Positions 7,295-19,200 of a stretch of 31,090 bases of DNA are shown here, piece after piece. Source of the stretch: Paludibacteraceae bacterium. GTDB taxonomy: Bacteria > Bacteroidota > Bacteroidia > Bacteroidales > Paludibacteraceae. The stretch lies in NCBI GenBank assembly GCA_024400275.1, contig JAKSMY010000022.1:1-31090 (forward strand). The letters are read 5' to 3'. Below the pieces are notes generated by a model that was not told the DNA's origin, ran no database searches, and saw nothing but the letters and a program-made list of their open reading frames with translations. Within the stretch, counting starts at the first letter, position 1. Every line of letters starts with the position of its first letter. The position numbers and the translations under genes are program-made.

Positions 7295-8181
7295 TTTGTC
7301 TCTTCTTCCGTAACGGCGGGAGTGGTTTGGTTCACGAAGTCGTAAGCCGTGTGCAGTGCCTGTTCGTTTTCGTCCGGAGTGGCAGACCATTTGGCAAATT
7401 TGACTAAATCGGCAAGCGAAAGCATCTGCTTGAGACGTTTGTAAAGGTCGGGCATATCCCGAAGAATAGGTTTGACTTCACGCAGTGTTTCGTCAGACGT
7501 TTTTTCCGTAGAATGGATATCATATCGTGAACCTATGTATTCACGCACGACATCTGTCAAGTCGGTGTGATATTCTTTTGTCTTTCCCGCTTGCCACTTT
7601 TTCTCTTCTTTGATACGGTTCAGTTTTTCCAAAGCCACTTCTTCTGCCGGTCTGTTCGGTTTGTCAAGTGTTATTTCTTTGCCCAATTGACGGCGTTCCC
7701 AATAACGATACAGATAGTATGCGGCAGCCGCTATTCCGGCAATCAACAAACCGAGCAACATCCAACGGATAATGCCCCACCACCAAATAGCCGGTTTTTG
7801 TATAGGCTTGATATCTGCGATGGCTTCTGTGGTATCCAACTCAAAAGGCTGAATTACATTTAACGTGAGATTGTCCGTCAAAATAGTGTCTTGACCGCTT
7901 GTGAACGGCAATCCCGGAATGGAGTAGAGCGAATCATGAAAACAGGTAATCGTTAAGTATTGGTCATACTGAACGCGTCCGGACGGAAGATCGGTGGTGT
8001 CTATCAACGTGCGGTCGATAATCTCAATATCAGGAATGAGTTTCTCGCCATAAACGGGGAAAGCAACTTTTTCTGATGGCTCGGCGGTGGCTTGCAGATG
8101 CAAGTCCGTTTGATCACCAAGGAAAAGCGTTGTCGAATCCAATGTGGCAGAGACAATAATGGCAAATAGTATTTTTAGCAT
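7273..8181 (-). CDS. Bat-operon single-pass membrane protein with BatD-like tail
   Basis: The product is 302 residues. It has a short N-terminal hydrophobic export signal (about 1-13) and a beta-rich periplasmic region (about 14-125). One transmembrane helix (about 133-160, WWWGIIRWMLLGLLIAG) follows, then a charged helical cytoplasmic tail with LEKLNRIKEEKKW, YHTDLTDVVREYIGSRY and LADLVKFAKWSA. The tail resembles the cytoplasmic tail of BatD and of DUF4381-type proteins found next to MoxR and vWA genes. It sits between the DUF58 gene (3 nt gap) and batA, as in other Bacteroidales bat operons. It is probably a membrane link between MoxR/DUF58 in the cytoplasm and BatA/BatB. The last residues are encoded by a heptamer repeat and may be a lineage-specific addition. 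Confidence 0.85.
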   Translation of the reverse strand: MLKILFAIIVSATLDSTTLFLGDQTDLHLQATAEPSEKVAFPVYGEKLIPDIEIIDRTLIDTTDLPSGRVQYDQYLTITCFHDSLYSIPGLPFTSGQDTILTDNLTLNVIQPFELDTTEAIADIKPIQKPAIWWWGIIRWMLLGLLIAGIAAAAYYLYRYWERRQLGKEITLDKPNRPAEEVALEKLNRIKEEKKWQAGKTKEYHTDLTDVVREYIGSRYDIHSTEKTSDETLREVKPILRDMPDLYKRLKQMLSLADLVKFAKWSATPDENEQALHTAYDFVNQTTPAVTEEETKPLTSKL

Positions 8182-8184
8182 AAC

Positions 8185-9060
8185 TTATTGCTTAAATAAT
8201 TTCATAAGTGCTTTAACATAGTCTTCATCCGTCCGCACGGTCACGGCATTTACGCCGGTGCGGGTCAGCAGACCGGTAATGGCTGTTTGACGGTTTCTCC
8301 AATCGTTCTCGTAGGCAGTGCGGACGAGCTGGCTGGACGTATCAATCCAAGAGGCTTGTCCCGTTTCTGCATCGCGGAACTGTACCAAACCGATATTCGG
8401 CATAGCCGTGTCGCAACGGTCATAGATTTGAATAACATTCATATCATGCCGGTTAGACGCAATGAGCAAGGGCTTTTCCATCGCCTCGACATGCACTTTG
8501 TCAGTAATTAAATCGCTGATTATAAATGCAGTACAACGACGTTTTTGGGCATTGGAGAAGTACTCTAAGGCTTGAGCAATGTCGGTACCTCGTGATTCAG
8601 GTTCGAAACTCAAAAGTTCTCGTATGATGTGAAGGACGTGTGCTTTACCTTTTTTAGCAGGAATGAATTTCTCTATTTTGTCGGAGAAGAACAACACCCC
8701 CACTTTATCGTTATTCTGAATGGTAGAGAAAGCCAGTGTGGCAGCCACTTCCGCCATCATGTCACGCTTGAATTGAGCGACGGTTCCGAAATGTCGTGAG
8801 CCACTGACATCGACCAAGAGCATGACGGTCAATTCGCGTTCTTCTTCAAAAACCTTGATATAGGGCTTGTTCAATCGGGCGGTTACGTTCCAATCAATAG
8901 AGCGCACATCATCTCCGGGCTGGTACTCGCGCACCTCGCTGAATGCCATACCCCGACCTTTGAATTGGCTGTGGTATTCGCCGGCGAAGATATTACGCGA
9001 TAATCCACGCGTTTTGATTTCTATCTTCCTGACCTTTTGTAATAATTCTTCAGAAGTCAT
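8185..9060 (-). CDS. DUF58 domain protein (vWA-like MoxR partner)
   Basis: The product is 291 residues, soluble, with no signal peptide or membrane helix. The N-terminal part carries the DUF58 signature: GEYHSQFKGRGMAFSEVREY, then YQPGDDVRSIDWNVTARLNKPYIKVFEEERE at about 46-76. It then enters a vWA-like domain with DVSGS at 84-88. GVLFFSDKIEKF and AFIISDLITD follow as the later strands. DUF58 proteins almost always lie next to moxR and are thought to be substrates or adaptors of the MoxR ATPase. Here the gap to moxR is 3 nt and to the next gene 3 nt, so co-translation in fixed ratio is likely. Confidence 0.93.
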   Translation of the reverse strand: MTSEELLQKVRKIEIKTRGLSRNIFAGEYHSQFKGRGMAFSEVREYQPGDDVRSIDWNVTARLNKPYIKVFEEERELTVMLLVDVSGSRHFGTVAQFKRDMMAEVAATLAFSTIQNNDKVGVLFFSDKIEKFIPAKKGKAHVLHIIRELLSFEPESRGTDIAQALEYFSNAQKRRCTAFIISDLITDKVHVEAMEKPLLIASNRHDMNVIQIYDRCDTAMPNIGLVQFRDAETGQASWIDTSSQLVRTAYENDWRNRQTAITGLLTRTGVNAVTVRTDEDYVKALMKLFKQ

Positions 9061-9063
9061 ATA

Positions 9064-10059
9064 TTAGGGCACTTGTACGGCATTCAGAACTTCGGTGATG
9101 ATGTCTTCAGCGGTCATGTTGTTGGCTTCTGCCTCGTAGGTCAGTCCGATACGGTGACGCAATACGTCGTAGCACACGGCGCGAACGTCTTCGGGCACCA
9201 CGTATCCGCGGCGGTGGATAAAGGCGTATGCCCGTGCTGCAAGTGCCAAATTGATGGAAGCACGCGGACTACCGCCGAAAGCAATCATCGGTTTGAGTTT
9301 CTCTAATCCGTAATTTTGCGGCTCACGGGTAGCGAAAACGATGTCCACGATATATTTCTCAATCTTTTCGTCTATATAGACTTGGCGGACGATGTCGCGT
9401 GCACGCTTGATGTCCTCAATGGAAAGAATGGACAGTACCTGCTTTTTCTCGCCGCAGATGTTTTGCTGAATAATCTGTTGTTCTTCCTCTTTCTTCGGGT
9501 ATCCGATGACCACTTTTAGCATAAAGCGGTCTGTTTGTGCTTCAGGCAGCGGATATGTTCCTTCTTGCTCTATGGGGTTTTGTGTAGCGAGAACGAGGAA
9601 GGGGTCGTCTAACTGGAATGTTTCTTCACCAATGGTTACCAAACGTTCTTGCATAGCCTCCAAAAGAGCAGATTGCACTTTTGCCGGAGCACGGTTAATC
9701 TCATCTGCCAGAACAAAATTAGCGAAGATAGGTCCGCGCTTAACGGAAAACTCTTCTTTTTTCTGGCTGTAAATCTGTGTACCGATAACATCGGCCGGCA
9801 ATAAATCAGGCGTGAACTGGATACGACTGAATTTGGCTTTGATTAAATCGGATAAGGTCTTGATTGCCAATGTTTTTGCCAGGCCAGGAACACCCTCCAA
9901 AAGAATATGTCCGTCGGAGAGTAAACCGATAAGCAAGGACTCAACCAAATGTTTCTGACCAACGATAACTTGATTCATGCCCATTGTTAAGGCATCAACA
10001 AATGAACTCTCTCGCTCGATACGCTCTTGGAGTTCGCGAATGTCAACTGTAGTTGTCAT
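9064..10059 (-). CDS. moxR: MoxR family AAA+ ATPase, first gene of the bat operon
   Basis: The product is 331 residues from the ATG at 10059. An in-frame non-family extension of 18 codons reaches 10113, but homologues start near MTTTVDIRELQ. Walker A is GVPGLAKT at about 56-63 and Walker B is FVLADE at about 115-120, followed by INRAPAKVQSALLEAMQE. Sensor 1 is in LATQNPIEQEGTYPLPEAQTDRF, and the lid domain includes GGSPRASINL. MoxR ATPases act as chaperones that help assemble or activate vWA-containing complexes, and eight genes downstream fit that role. Upstream, 10060-10256 is the divergent control region shared with the giant gene at 10257. On this strand only weak promoter matches are seen. 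Confidence 0.96.
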   Translation of the reverse strand: MTTTVDIRELQERIERESSFVDALTMGMNQVIVGQKHLVESLLIGLLSDGHILLEGVPGLAKTLAIKTLSDLIKAKFSRIQFTPDLLPADVIGTQIYSQKKEEFSVKRGPIFANFVLADEINRAPAKVQSALLEAMQERLVTIGEETFQLDDPFLVLATQNPIEQEGTYPLPEAQTDRFMLKVVIGYPKKEEEQQIIQQNICGEKKQVLSILSIEDIKRARDIVRQVYIDEKIEKYIVDIVFATREPQNYGLEKLKPMIAFGGSPRASINLALAARAYAFIHRRGYVVPEDVRAVCYDVLRHRIGLTYEAEANNMTAEDIITEVLNAVQVP

Positions 10060-10209
10060 AGTATGTAGTAATTTTATATGTTGTCGATTGTTCAAATTAA
10101 GTACAAAAATCATTCAACAAATAATGTGCCAAACATAAAAAAACCGTTAAAAATTAATAAATGCACAATTTTCATAAAAATAGATATTTTAAGATTGAAT
10201 AAAAAGTAG

Positions 10210-10217
10210 TAATTTTG
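10210..10217 (+). promoter_or_regulatory. Candidate -7 box for the 3102-residue protein gene, in the divergent 10060-10256 gap
   Basis: TAATTTTG fits the Bacteroidota TAnnTTTG element and lies 39 nt before the ATG at 10257. The matching -33 region is only TTTT (10187-10190) instead of TTTG. The rest of the 197-nt gap is AT-rich and holds no gene. For moxR on the opposite strand, one-mismatch -7 matches are at 10104-10111 (GATTTTTG, with TTTG at 10130-10133) and 10093-10100. Neither is convincing. Confidence 0.5.
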
Positions 10218-10256
10218 CAGCGTAAAAAAATATACGAAATTTAAGATTTGATAAAT

Positions 10257-13200
10257 ATGAATAATTTTTTGAGACAACTTGGAATTGTGGTGTTGCTGGG
10301 GGTGAACGTTTATGTACAGGGTCAGGGAAATAATCAGTTTCAAGTTCCGAATGCTGATTTTGAGGATTGGAGTGGAAGTACGTTTGACGGTCATGAACAG
10401 CCGGCAGTATGGCATTATTGCAACGTGGACCAGTTGAATATAGCCAAGTTCAATTTTGCCAATAAACAGGCAGGGCATAGTGGCAAGTACTGTGCCAAAG
10501 TGGAAGACCAAGACTTAAAAGTTGCCGGTATAGGAGAAACATCTCCCGGTTATTTTGCTTTGGGTCAGCCGTGGTCGTATGTGCCCAGTATTACCAAGAT
10601 TGATGAAGCCACGGCCGGTACTTACGGAGGTATAGACTGGAAACATCGTCCTGATACAATGGCGATGTGGATTAAGCGAACCGGTGGAAATTGGAAAAGT
10701 GAAGATTTTCACCTGCTCTACTATTCATGGTCAGGTACAGCACGCTCCGGCAATTATAAAGGTAAGGGAGGAGGATGTACCAGCACCAGTCGAACTGACG
10801 AAGAAAGCGATATTCGTTTGGCAACAAACGGCAATGAGTGCGGAACGGCTCAAAAAGCTCATCAAGTATCAGAAGGTTGGGTATATGGAAGGGCTTATTA
10901 CGACGAGTGGACATTGATTAAAGTGCCCATCTATTACATCGATAACACAACACCGGAGAAAATGAACATTATCTGTTCTGCCGGAAACTATCCTAATTTC
11001 CGTGCAAATAGTGGTTTGCACGCAGGCAATGCGTTGTATGTAGATGACGTACAGTTGATCTACTCCAGCAAGATACAGGAACTAAACATTGATGGCAGCC
11101 CGTGGCGTGCTTTTGATCCGAATAGTTCGGAGGTGCAGATTTATCCCGTGGACGAAGGTGTGACCGAAGTACCGCAGATTTCTGCTTTCCGTGGTGCAGG
11201 GAATTTGATTAACACACGCGGATCTACAATAGCCTACCACGGCCGTAAACTTCAAGGAGATGAAATAACCATTGTTCCGGGCAAGTTAGATGAAAAGCCT
11301 GTTGAAATAACAGTTCGTGCCGAAGACGGAAGTTCAGAGACAACCTATCGGATTTTGTTCATGCACAAAGCGTCGTCCAATACTTGCTTAGACGGTATTC
11401 AGGTGAACGGCAAGGAGGTGAAGAACTTTAACCCCTATATTACATCGTATGTGGCTGAATTGGAATATGGTACGCAAGGTGCTCCTGTTGTGACAGTAAC
11501 CAAACAAGAAGATAAGCAGACTGTTGATTTTACCCAACCAACGAGTTTGAATGATGTAACCACGATTACAGTAACGGCTGCTGACAAGAAAACGACACAG
11601 ATCTATACGCTCAAGTATAAGGAGGCTTTGTTGGCAGACAATACATTGGCAGATATCAAAGTGAACGGGAATTCGATACCCAATTATTCACCCACTAAAT
11701 CGACTTATAATCCTGTTGAGATTCCGTTGGGTACAACGGATATGCCTATTGTTGAGGCTGTGTCGAAGTACCCTGATGGTATGCAGACTATTATTTATAC
11801 GGCTCCGGAGCAAATAGATGGCGGAACCTATCAAATTGCCGTTTCTTCTCCCGGTAATCCAACACCGAAAGTATATAAGTTGGTTTTCAAAATGACGATG
11901 TCTTCCAACCGTCAATTAAAGGAATTATTTGTAGGAGGAAATTTATTACCGGATTTTGCGCCCGATAATGATGCTTATTTTGTCGGTCTTCCGATAGGTA
12001 CTTCAGAATTGCCGGAAATAACTTATACGGCGGGTGATGCTTTCCAGACGATTGCTGTGTCTTATCCGGAAGGATTAGACGGAACGGCCAGAGTGACTGT
12101 GACAGCCGGTAATGGCACGGACAAAATGGTTTATAAGATTGTGTTCTCTACTCAAAAGTCTGAGATTAGCACGTTGAACGGTATTTTGTTAAACGGTGTG
12201 GCGTTGGCTGATTTTGACCCGAGTAAGACTTCGTATGAAGTTCAACTTCCTATCGGAACGACCGAACTGCCACAAATAGAGGTTATAAAGGGCGATGAAT
12301 ATGAGAAAGTGACTATTTTGCCCGGCGGACTGAACGGTACGACACGCATCATGGTCAGTGCAGGTAATGGCAACACCACCGTTTATCAACTTAATTTTTC
12401 TGTTTTGCAGGCAACTGATGCCTCGCTTCAAATGATTGAGATAGGAGGAGAACCGCTTGCCGGTTTTAATCCGGAAACATTAGAGTATTGGTTTGAATTG
12501 CCTAAAGGTACCGTTGATTTGCCGGAAATCACTTTTACTCGGCATGATGAATACCAAACGGTAACGACCCGTTCAGGTGGTTTGAATGGTGATTATAAGA
12601 TTATTGTGCGTCCGCAGAGTGGTGCCAGCCGAACGTATGTTATTCATTTCTCGGTGTTCAAATCGAATAATACAGCCCTTCAGATGATTTATCTAAACGG
12701 GCAAGAGATGCCTAATTTCCAACCTGAAGTGACGGATTATAAAGATACATTGGACATCAGTACACTGCCTACAGTGACTTATCTGGCGGAACAAGGCCAG
12801 AAAGTAATGATGCTGCTGGATAATAATGTGCAGACAATTAAGGTAACCGCAGAAAGTGGCGACACGCGTGTTTATACAATCACTTTTGTGATACGTAAAG
12901 CAGAGAGTGCTTTCTTGAAGATGATTTATTTGGACGGAGATTCTTTGAAGGGTTTCCAACCGAATCAGTTGACCTACTCTAACATATATTTGAAAGGACA
13001 TATATGCCCAAAAATCACGGTTCAAAAAGAAGAAGGTCAGCAAGTGACCATCTTGTCTCCTTATGGTGCAGGAGAAGCTTCTATTGAAGTGAGTGTAGAA
13101 GCAGGAGGAAAAAACACATATCTTTTACAATTTGTTGACACAGCAGTTACACCTATCCAACCGATAGAGCCAGAGCCTGAGTATAAAGAGTCGGAAGATA

Positions 13201-16200
13201 CGTCACTGAAAAATATCCTCGTGAACGGTGTCAAATTGGAAGGTTTTACTCCCGATGAACACACTTATACGTTAGAATTGGAAGCAGGTTCTCAACTGCC
13301 GGCTGTTACTTTCGTCAAGAATGTGGACAAACAGTCCGTTGTGTCAGGACAGACAGAAAAAGGTGTATATTATGCTTACGTAACAGCAGAAAACGGTAAT
13401 ACTGCTTCCTATACGCTGACGGTTCGGATTGCCCAGTATGACAATGCCTACCTGAAGGATTTGAAAGTGGAGGGTAAAAGCTTGGCCTTTGAACCGGCTA
13501 CGTTGTCCTATACACTTAGTTTAGATGAAGGAGCAAATCTTCCGGAAGTATCTTATAAAACCAATCTCGGTCAAACGGTGCTGTTCAATACAGTGAATAC
13601 AAATGAGCAGCAGTTGATTGTTACGGCAGAGAGTGGGCGGCAGAACACCTATATTATTTCGTACACGCGCGCGAAGTCCTCGAATGCGTTATTGAAAGAT
13701 ATTTTATTGGATGGCGTAAGTATATCTGATTTCAAGGCTGATAAATTCGCATATATAGACACGTTGGCATTGCGTACCCAAGTGGTTCCGATAGTGAATG
13801 CTATAGGACAAAACGCAGACCAAGTTATTACAACTTATTTCAGTTCGGTTAATGGTACAACACGTATTCATGTGTTGGCATCTGATGGGGTAACTTCGGC
13901 GGATTATACTATTGAGTTTCCTGTTCGCAAATCGGGAAATGTATTACTGAATAATATATATTTGGAAACGGAGTATGCGGTGGAACTGGCATTTGATTCC
14001 AAGCAGACGAATTATGAAATAGAGTTGCCGCATGATGCGAATATGTCTCCGCGTATTATTTTTGAAAAAGGTGAGCCGGAACAGAATGTAACTTATATTG
14101 CCCGTCCGATTGGTCAAGCCAACGAAATAACGGTAACGGCAGAGAATGGAGACACACGTACTTATTCTGTCACGTTCATCCGTGCCGCTTTGGAAGAGGA
14201 AAATATATTGTCTGCTATCTTGATTAAAGAAACGGCTCAAAGTTTAGATTTGACCGACAAGACCCAACGCACATTTGATGTTGTTCTGCCTTATGGGACA
14301 CGTACGATGACGGTCAATTATGTTAAACAGTATAGCGAACAAACTGTGTTGGTTCAGCCTGGCGGTATAGACAAACCGACAGTGTTGACCGTTTTGTCCA
14401 ATCAGAAAGGAGAGCCAGATGCCGTTTATACGTTAAATCCGAAGGTGGCAACGTCTGATCCTGCCGTGTTGACCGATCTTCAGGTGAATAATGTAACTAT
14501 TCCCGGATTTGAACAGGAACGGTTCGCATATATTGTTCCTATTACTGCTGCTCCTATCGTGCGCTATACGGCGGCACAGGGTACTACGGTGAATGTCTTG
14601 CAGCAAACCGGCAAGCACTGGCAGGCAGAGGTTTCGATAGGTGGGCGTAAGAACGTGTATGACGTTTGGTATTATTATGAGAATGATGTCATTCCGAATA
14701 ATGAATTTACCAATTGGACGACTGCCAAGTACAACAATGGTCCCAAACCTGTTTCCTGGCAAGTAGTGGCAGATGCCGTAGAAAAAGAAGGTACATACAA
14801 ATCCGGAGGTGAAGTCCAACAAGATCCGGATGGTGTGGCTTATCTTTACTCGCGTTATCCCGGCATATTCGGAGTGGGTGGTATTATTCCCGGATTTATT
14901 ACATTGGGTACTATAACAGGAAAGTTGGGTGTTGCCGGCTCCAGTACGTTCCAAGTAAACGGAGGTGTTCCTTTCCATAATACTCCGGATGTGTTGTCTA
15001 TTCGATATAAAGCACCCACAATTTCGGATAACAACCGTATTGTATATCAACTCACGGGCAGTAATGGTTTGCAAGAACTGATACACAAAGATACCGAGGC
15101 GATAAAAGACTATGTTACTTTGGATTTGGATTTGACATCTATCACAAAAGAAGCAGGTACTCCTTCAATGATGAATATCATCTTGAATTCCTATTATCAG
15201 GAAAGCGGTACAATTGCAGATGGTAGTGCCGAGATGTATGTCGATTGGGTGCGCTTTGCTTACAATAGTTCATTGGCAGGTATCATGGTGAACGGCAAGG
15301 AAACCACCAAGTCAGGTAATACCTTTACCTTTGAGACATCCGATACAGAGGACCGTGGTCTTCCTCAATTAACGTTTGTCGGTGAAGTGGAAGACCAAGC
15401 ACAACAAGTGACTTGGTCGGCTGAAACTGTCAGTGGTCAGTATGCTGTTCGTACTGCTTCTATTCGCAACTATGCCGAAAACGGAAAAGACTATACAGAT
15501 TATACATTAGATGTTAAACGCAAACTTTCCACAAACGCTTCGTTGGATAAATTGTATATCAATGGTGTGTCTTATGCTAAGTTTGATGCAGCACAAACGG
15601 AATATCGGTTTACGCTCAACGAGGGAGACCTTCTTCCTGATGTTTACCCGCATCCGGCCGGCAATCGTCAGACGATTACCACTAAAAAGTCCGGCAATAC
15701 CGTTACCATTACCGTTCAACCCGAATGGGGCGAAACTAAGGTTTATACGTTGATTTACACTTATGCTCAATCAGACAATGCCCGGTTGGCAGGGATAGAC
15801 GGTATAAACGACTTTGCACCGGACACGTATCAATATACGTATATCGGTGAGGCGTTACCTGCTATGAACTTTACCAAGGCAGATGACGGTCAAACGGTGA
15901 TAATGGATAAGGGCATCTTTACCGTAACGGCGGAGAACGGCACGCAGCAGACCTATACCGTTCTGTTGCAAAAGCCGAAATCTACCACCAGCGGTCAACT
16001 TACTGAGTTAGAAATAGACGGTGATGTGTTGGCAGACTTTAATCCGGGTACTTACCAATATAGTCACGCTATTTCCACACGGACTTCTTTTGTTCGCCAA
16101 GATGTTAAGGATTCGGTTATTTATACTTATCAGAAACAGTTATTGACATGGCGTGTTATCGGTTCGGAGGAACACACTTATTCGGTTTCTGTTCCTACTG

Positions 16201-19200
16201 CCAAATCGTCTTCGACTACTGTGCAAGGTATTTATGTAAATGGTGTATTGATTGAGAATTTCAATCCTCAAATCCGGGAATATACGCTTTATACGGATAG
16301 TGCGGTAGAACTTCTGGTGGTTGGAGAACTTGAGGCGCAAACAATTCGTATCTCACGTAACAACGGCACATATACCATAGATGTGACAGCTGAAGACGGA
16401 ACAAAAGGTACTTATGCGGTGAATGTGTTGCCGGTTGTTTCGGCGGATGCTACGTTGCAGTCCATTATGTTAGATGGTCAGCCATTGGTTGGCTTCCGTT
16501 CGGATTCGTTACGATATAATGTGGTTATTCCGGCAGGAGCATATAAAGAGCACGAACCGATGGTTCCGTCTATTGACTTTGTTGCCACGGACTCCAAAGC
16601 CACTGTTGAGGTTATGACCGGTGGACTGAATGAGACGACTTATCTGGTGGTTACTTCCTCCGATGGAACGCATACCAATAATTACGAACTGACCTTTACT
16701 GCCGAACCGAGCCATAATGCCCAATTGAGTGCCATTATTGTGAATGGCGTTATGGTAGAGCATTTTGAACCGGGTCGTTCTTACTATTCGGTCATGGTGC
16801 AAAAGAGTGAAGTTGTATTGGAGTGGCGTTCGCAGGACAAATTCCAGACTGTGCAGCAAATCTCCAAGGGCAATGAATATATATTGCACGTTACGGCACA
16901 AGATGGTAAAACCTCTAGGGATTATACCGTTGAGGTATATGAGCAAACTCTCTCCAATGATGCTACGCTCTCTATGATTTGGTTAGATGGCTGTGCGATG
17001 GAGAATTTCCGTCAGGAGATTAATCCGGACCTTTATTTCCACCCCGGACTAAACCGCTACACCATCAACTTGCCTGTAGGTGAAGATAATCAGCCGGATA
17101 TACTTGCCACATTGAAAATACCGGGTCAAACGCTTTCTATGCGCTGCGAAGGAATAACGGTTTATATAGATGTGGTAGCACCGGACGGAGAAACGACAAA
17201 TACCTATACGTTGAAGTTTGAGCGTGTATTGTCGTCAAATGTGAATCTTAAGATGATATATATCGACTTGGATTCATTGGCAGGATTCCAACCTGAAGAA
17301 CGGTATTATCTGTTGCAAACCGAATCGCGCGAAGTGCCGGATATTGAATGTGCTACGCAACGCGGTCAAACGACAAAGATAAAATATGAAGTTGATTCGT
17401 TACATCATGAAACGGTGGCAACCATAAACGTAATTGCTGAAGATGGTGTGCATACATCCGATTATATATTGATTTTCCGTCATCATTTGTCCGATGCAGA
17501 CACTTTGGCTATGATATATGCCGATGATGTTCCTCTGAAAGGTTTCCGACCGCAGGTGTTCACTTATCATTGTGATACGTCTAATATAGTAACTTTCCCT
17601 GTCGTTACATGGGACAAAGCCGATCCGGGTCAGACAGTCAAGGTAGATACCTTGCAACAAACGGAATTGAATTGGATGGGCAAATACACAGTGACTTCCG
17701 AAAGCGGAAAGAGCAATGCTTATATTGTATCGTTCACCAAGATACTATCCGCTGTCAATACATTGAACATGATATACCTCAATGGTGATTCCTTGAATGG
17801 TTTTGCGCCGGAAAAGACAGAGTATATTTGTTCTCAGCCTGTTGGAACAAAAGTGCTTCCCACTCTTGGTTATGATGCTGGCGATGTTTATCAGCAGATT
17901 GAGGTGGTGGATACGGCAGCGTCTTATCTTTCTAATTCATTGGGAACGACGTATGTTTACGTACAGGCACAGAACGGTGACGTACGGACTTATACGCTGC
18001 ATTATCCGGTGGCTTATTCGTCGGATACGACTTTGCAAATGATAATGTATAACGGAACAAAGATAGATGGTTATGATGAGCAAATTATGGATTACACCAT
18101 TGATTTGCCTTCGGGCGTACGTCAAGTGCCGATTATTACGTTTGTTAAACAAAATCAGAAGCAAGATGTAGATGTTCAGTTATTGGATAGTTGTCATGTG
18201 GCATTGGTTGTAACTGCCGAAGACAGAGAGCATACCGGAACGTATCTGCTGACTTTCCGCTATTATCAATCCAAGAATGCCGATTTGGCTGCTATTTATC
18301 TGAACGGTGAACTTATGCCTGGCTTTGAACCTCAACAGTATGAAGACTATGCCTTTACGGTTGATTCATTGAATGATGTGCCTGTCGTGACGTGGGACAC
18401 CGCCGAGTTTAAGCAACAAGTTAAGATGACCACTACTTATGTGTGGACTCCCGATTCGTTGGTAAAGGAGGCTATCGACTCTATCTTTGTTACGGCAGAA
18501 GATACGATGGAGACTAACGTATATGTAATTACGTTTACCGTCAAGTCCGGTATTCCTGTCAAACCGGAGGACAGTGACAATGCCCGTTTGGCGTTCTTGA
18601 AACTGAAAGGAGCGATGATAGGAACGAATATCGGATTTGACAAGGATTTTGATTCCGATGTGCTGGATTACCGTATTATCTACCCGACAGGTACCGACCC
18701 GGATTCTTTCTACCAGAAAGAAGATGTATCGTTTGCTACGCAGGAATCGTTGGCGGAAGTAAAAGATGTCATTTGTCAGGTTACTAAGACGGCTTTGGAT
18801 ACGTTGGATAGAGAGGTGGCTGTGGCTACGCGCCTTACTATTACGGTAATGGCTCCCAATCAAAGCAAGGCACTGACGTATAATATCTATCAGGAACTGC
18901 AATTAGACTCATTGAACAGGGTTGAGAAACTCTTTATTGCCGATTCCAAAGGTTTGTGCAAAGAATATGACGCGTTTGACAAAGATGTGACGTATTACGT
19001 TTATACCACGCTTTCTTTCAATGCTCCGAACAGTTATTTGGAATACTCCAATTCGGATTCCCGTTTTGCCCGGTTTGAGTTCGAGAAGAAGGGCAACCCT
19101 GCCGTGGTTAGTCCCGATAATGATATTAACTACGCCGGCATTGAAGGAGAAAACGACTCGACGTTCCATCTGGTTTATAGGGCAGAAAACGGAACACGCT

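Noticed and set aside
10060..10113. Longer MoxR from 10113
   Set aside because: The extra residues are not part of the family and include likely promoter and leader sequence.
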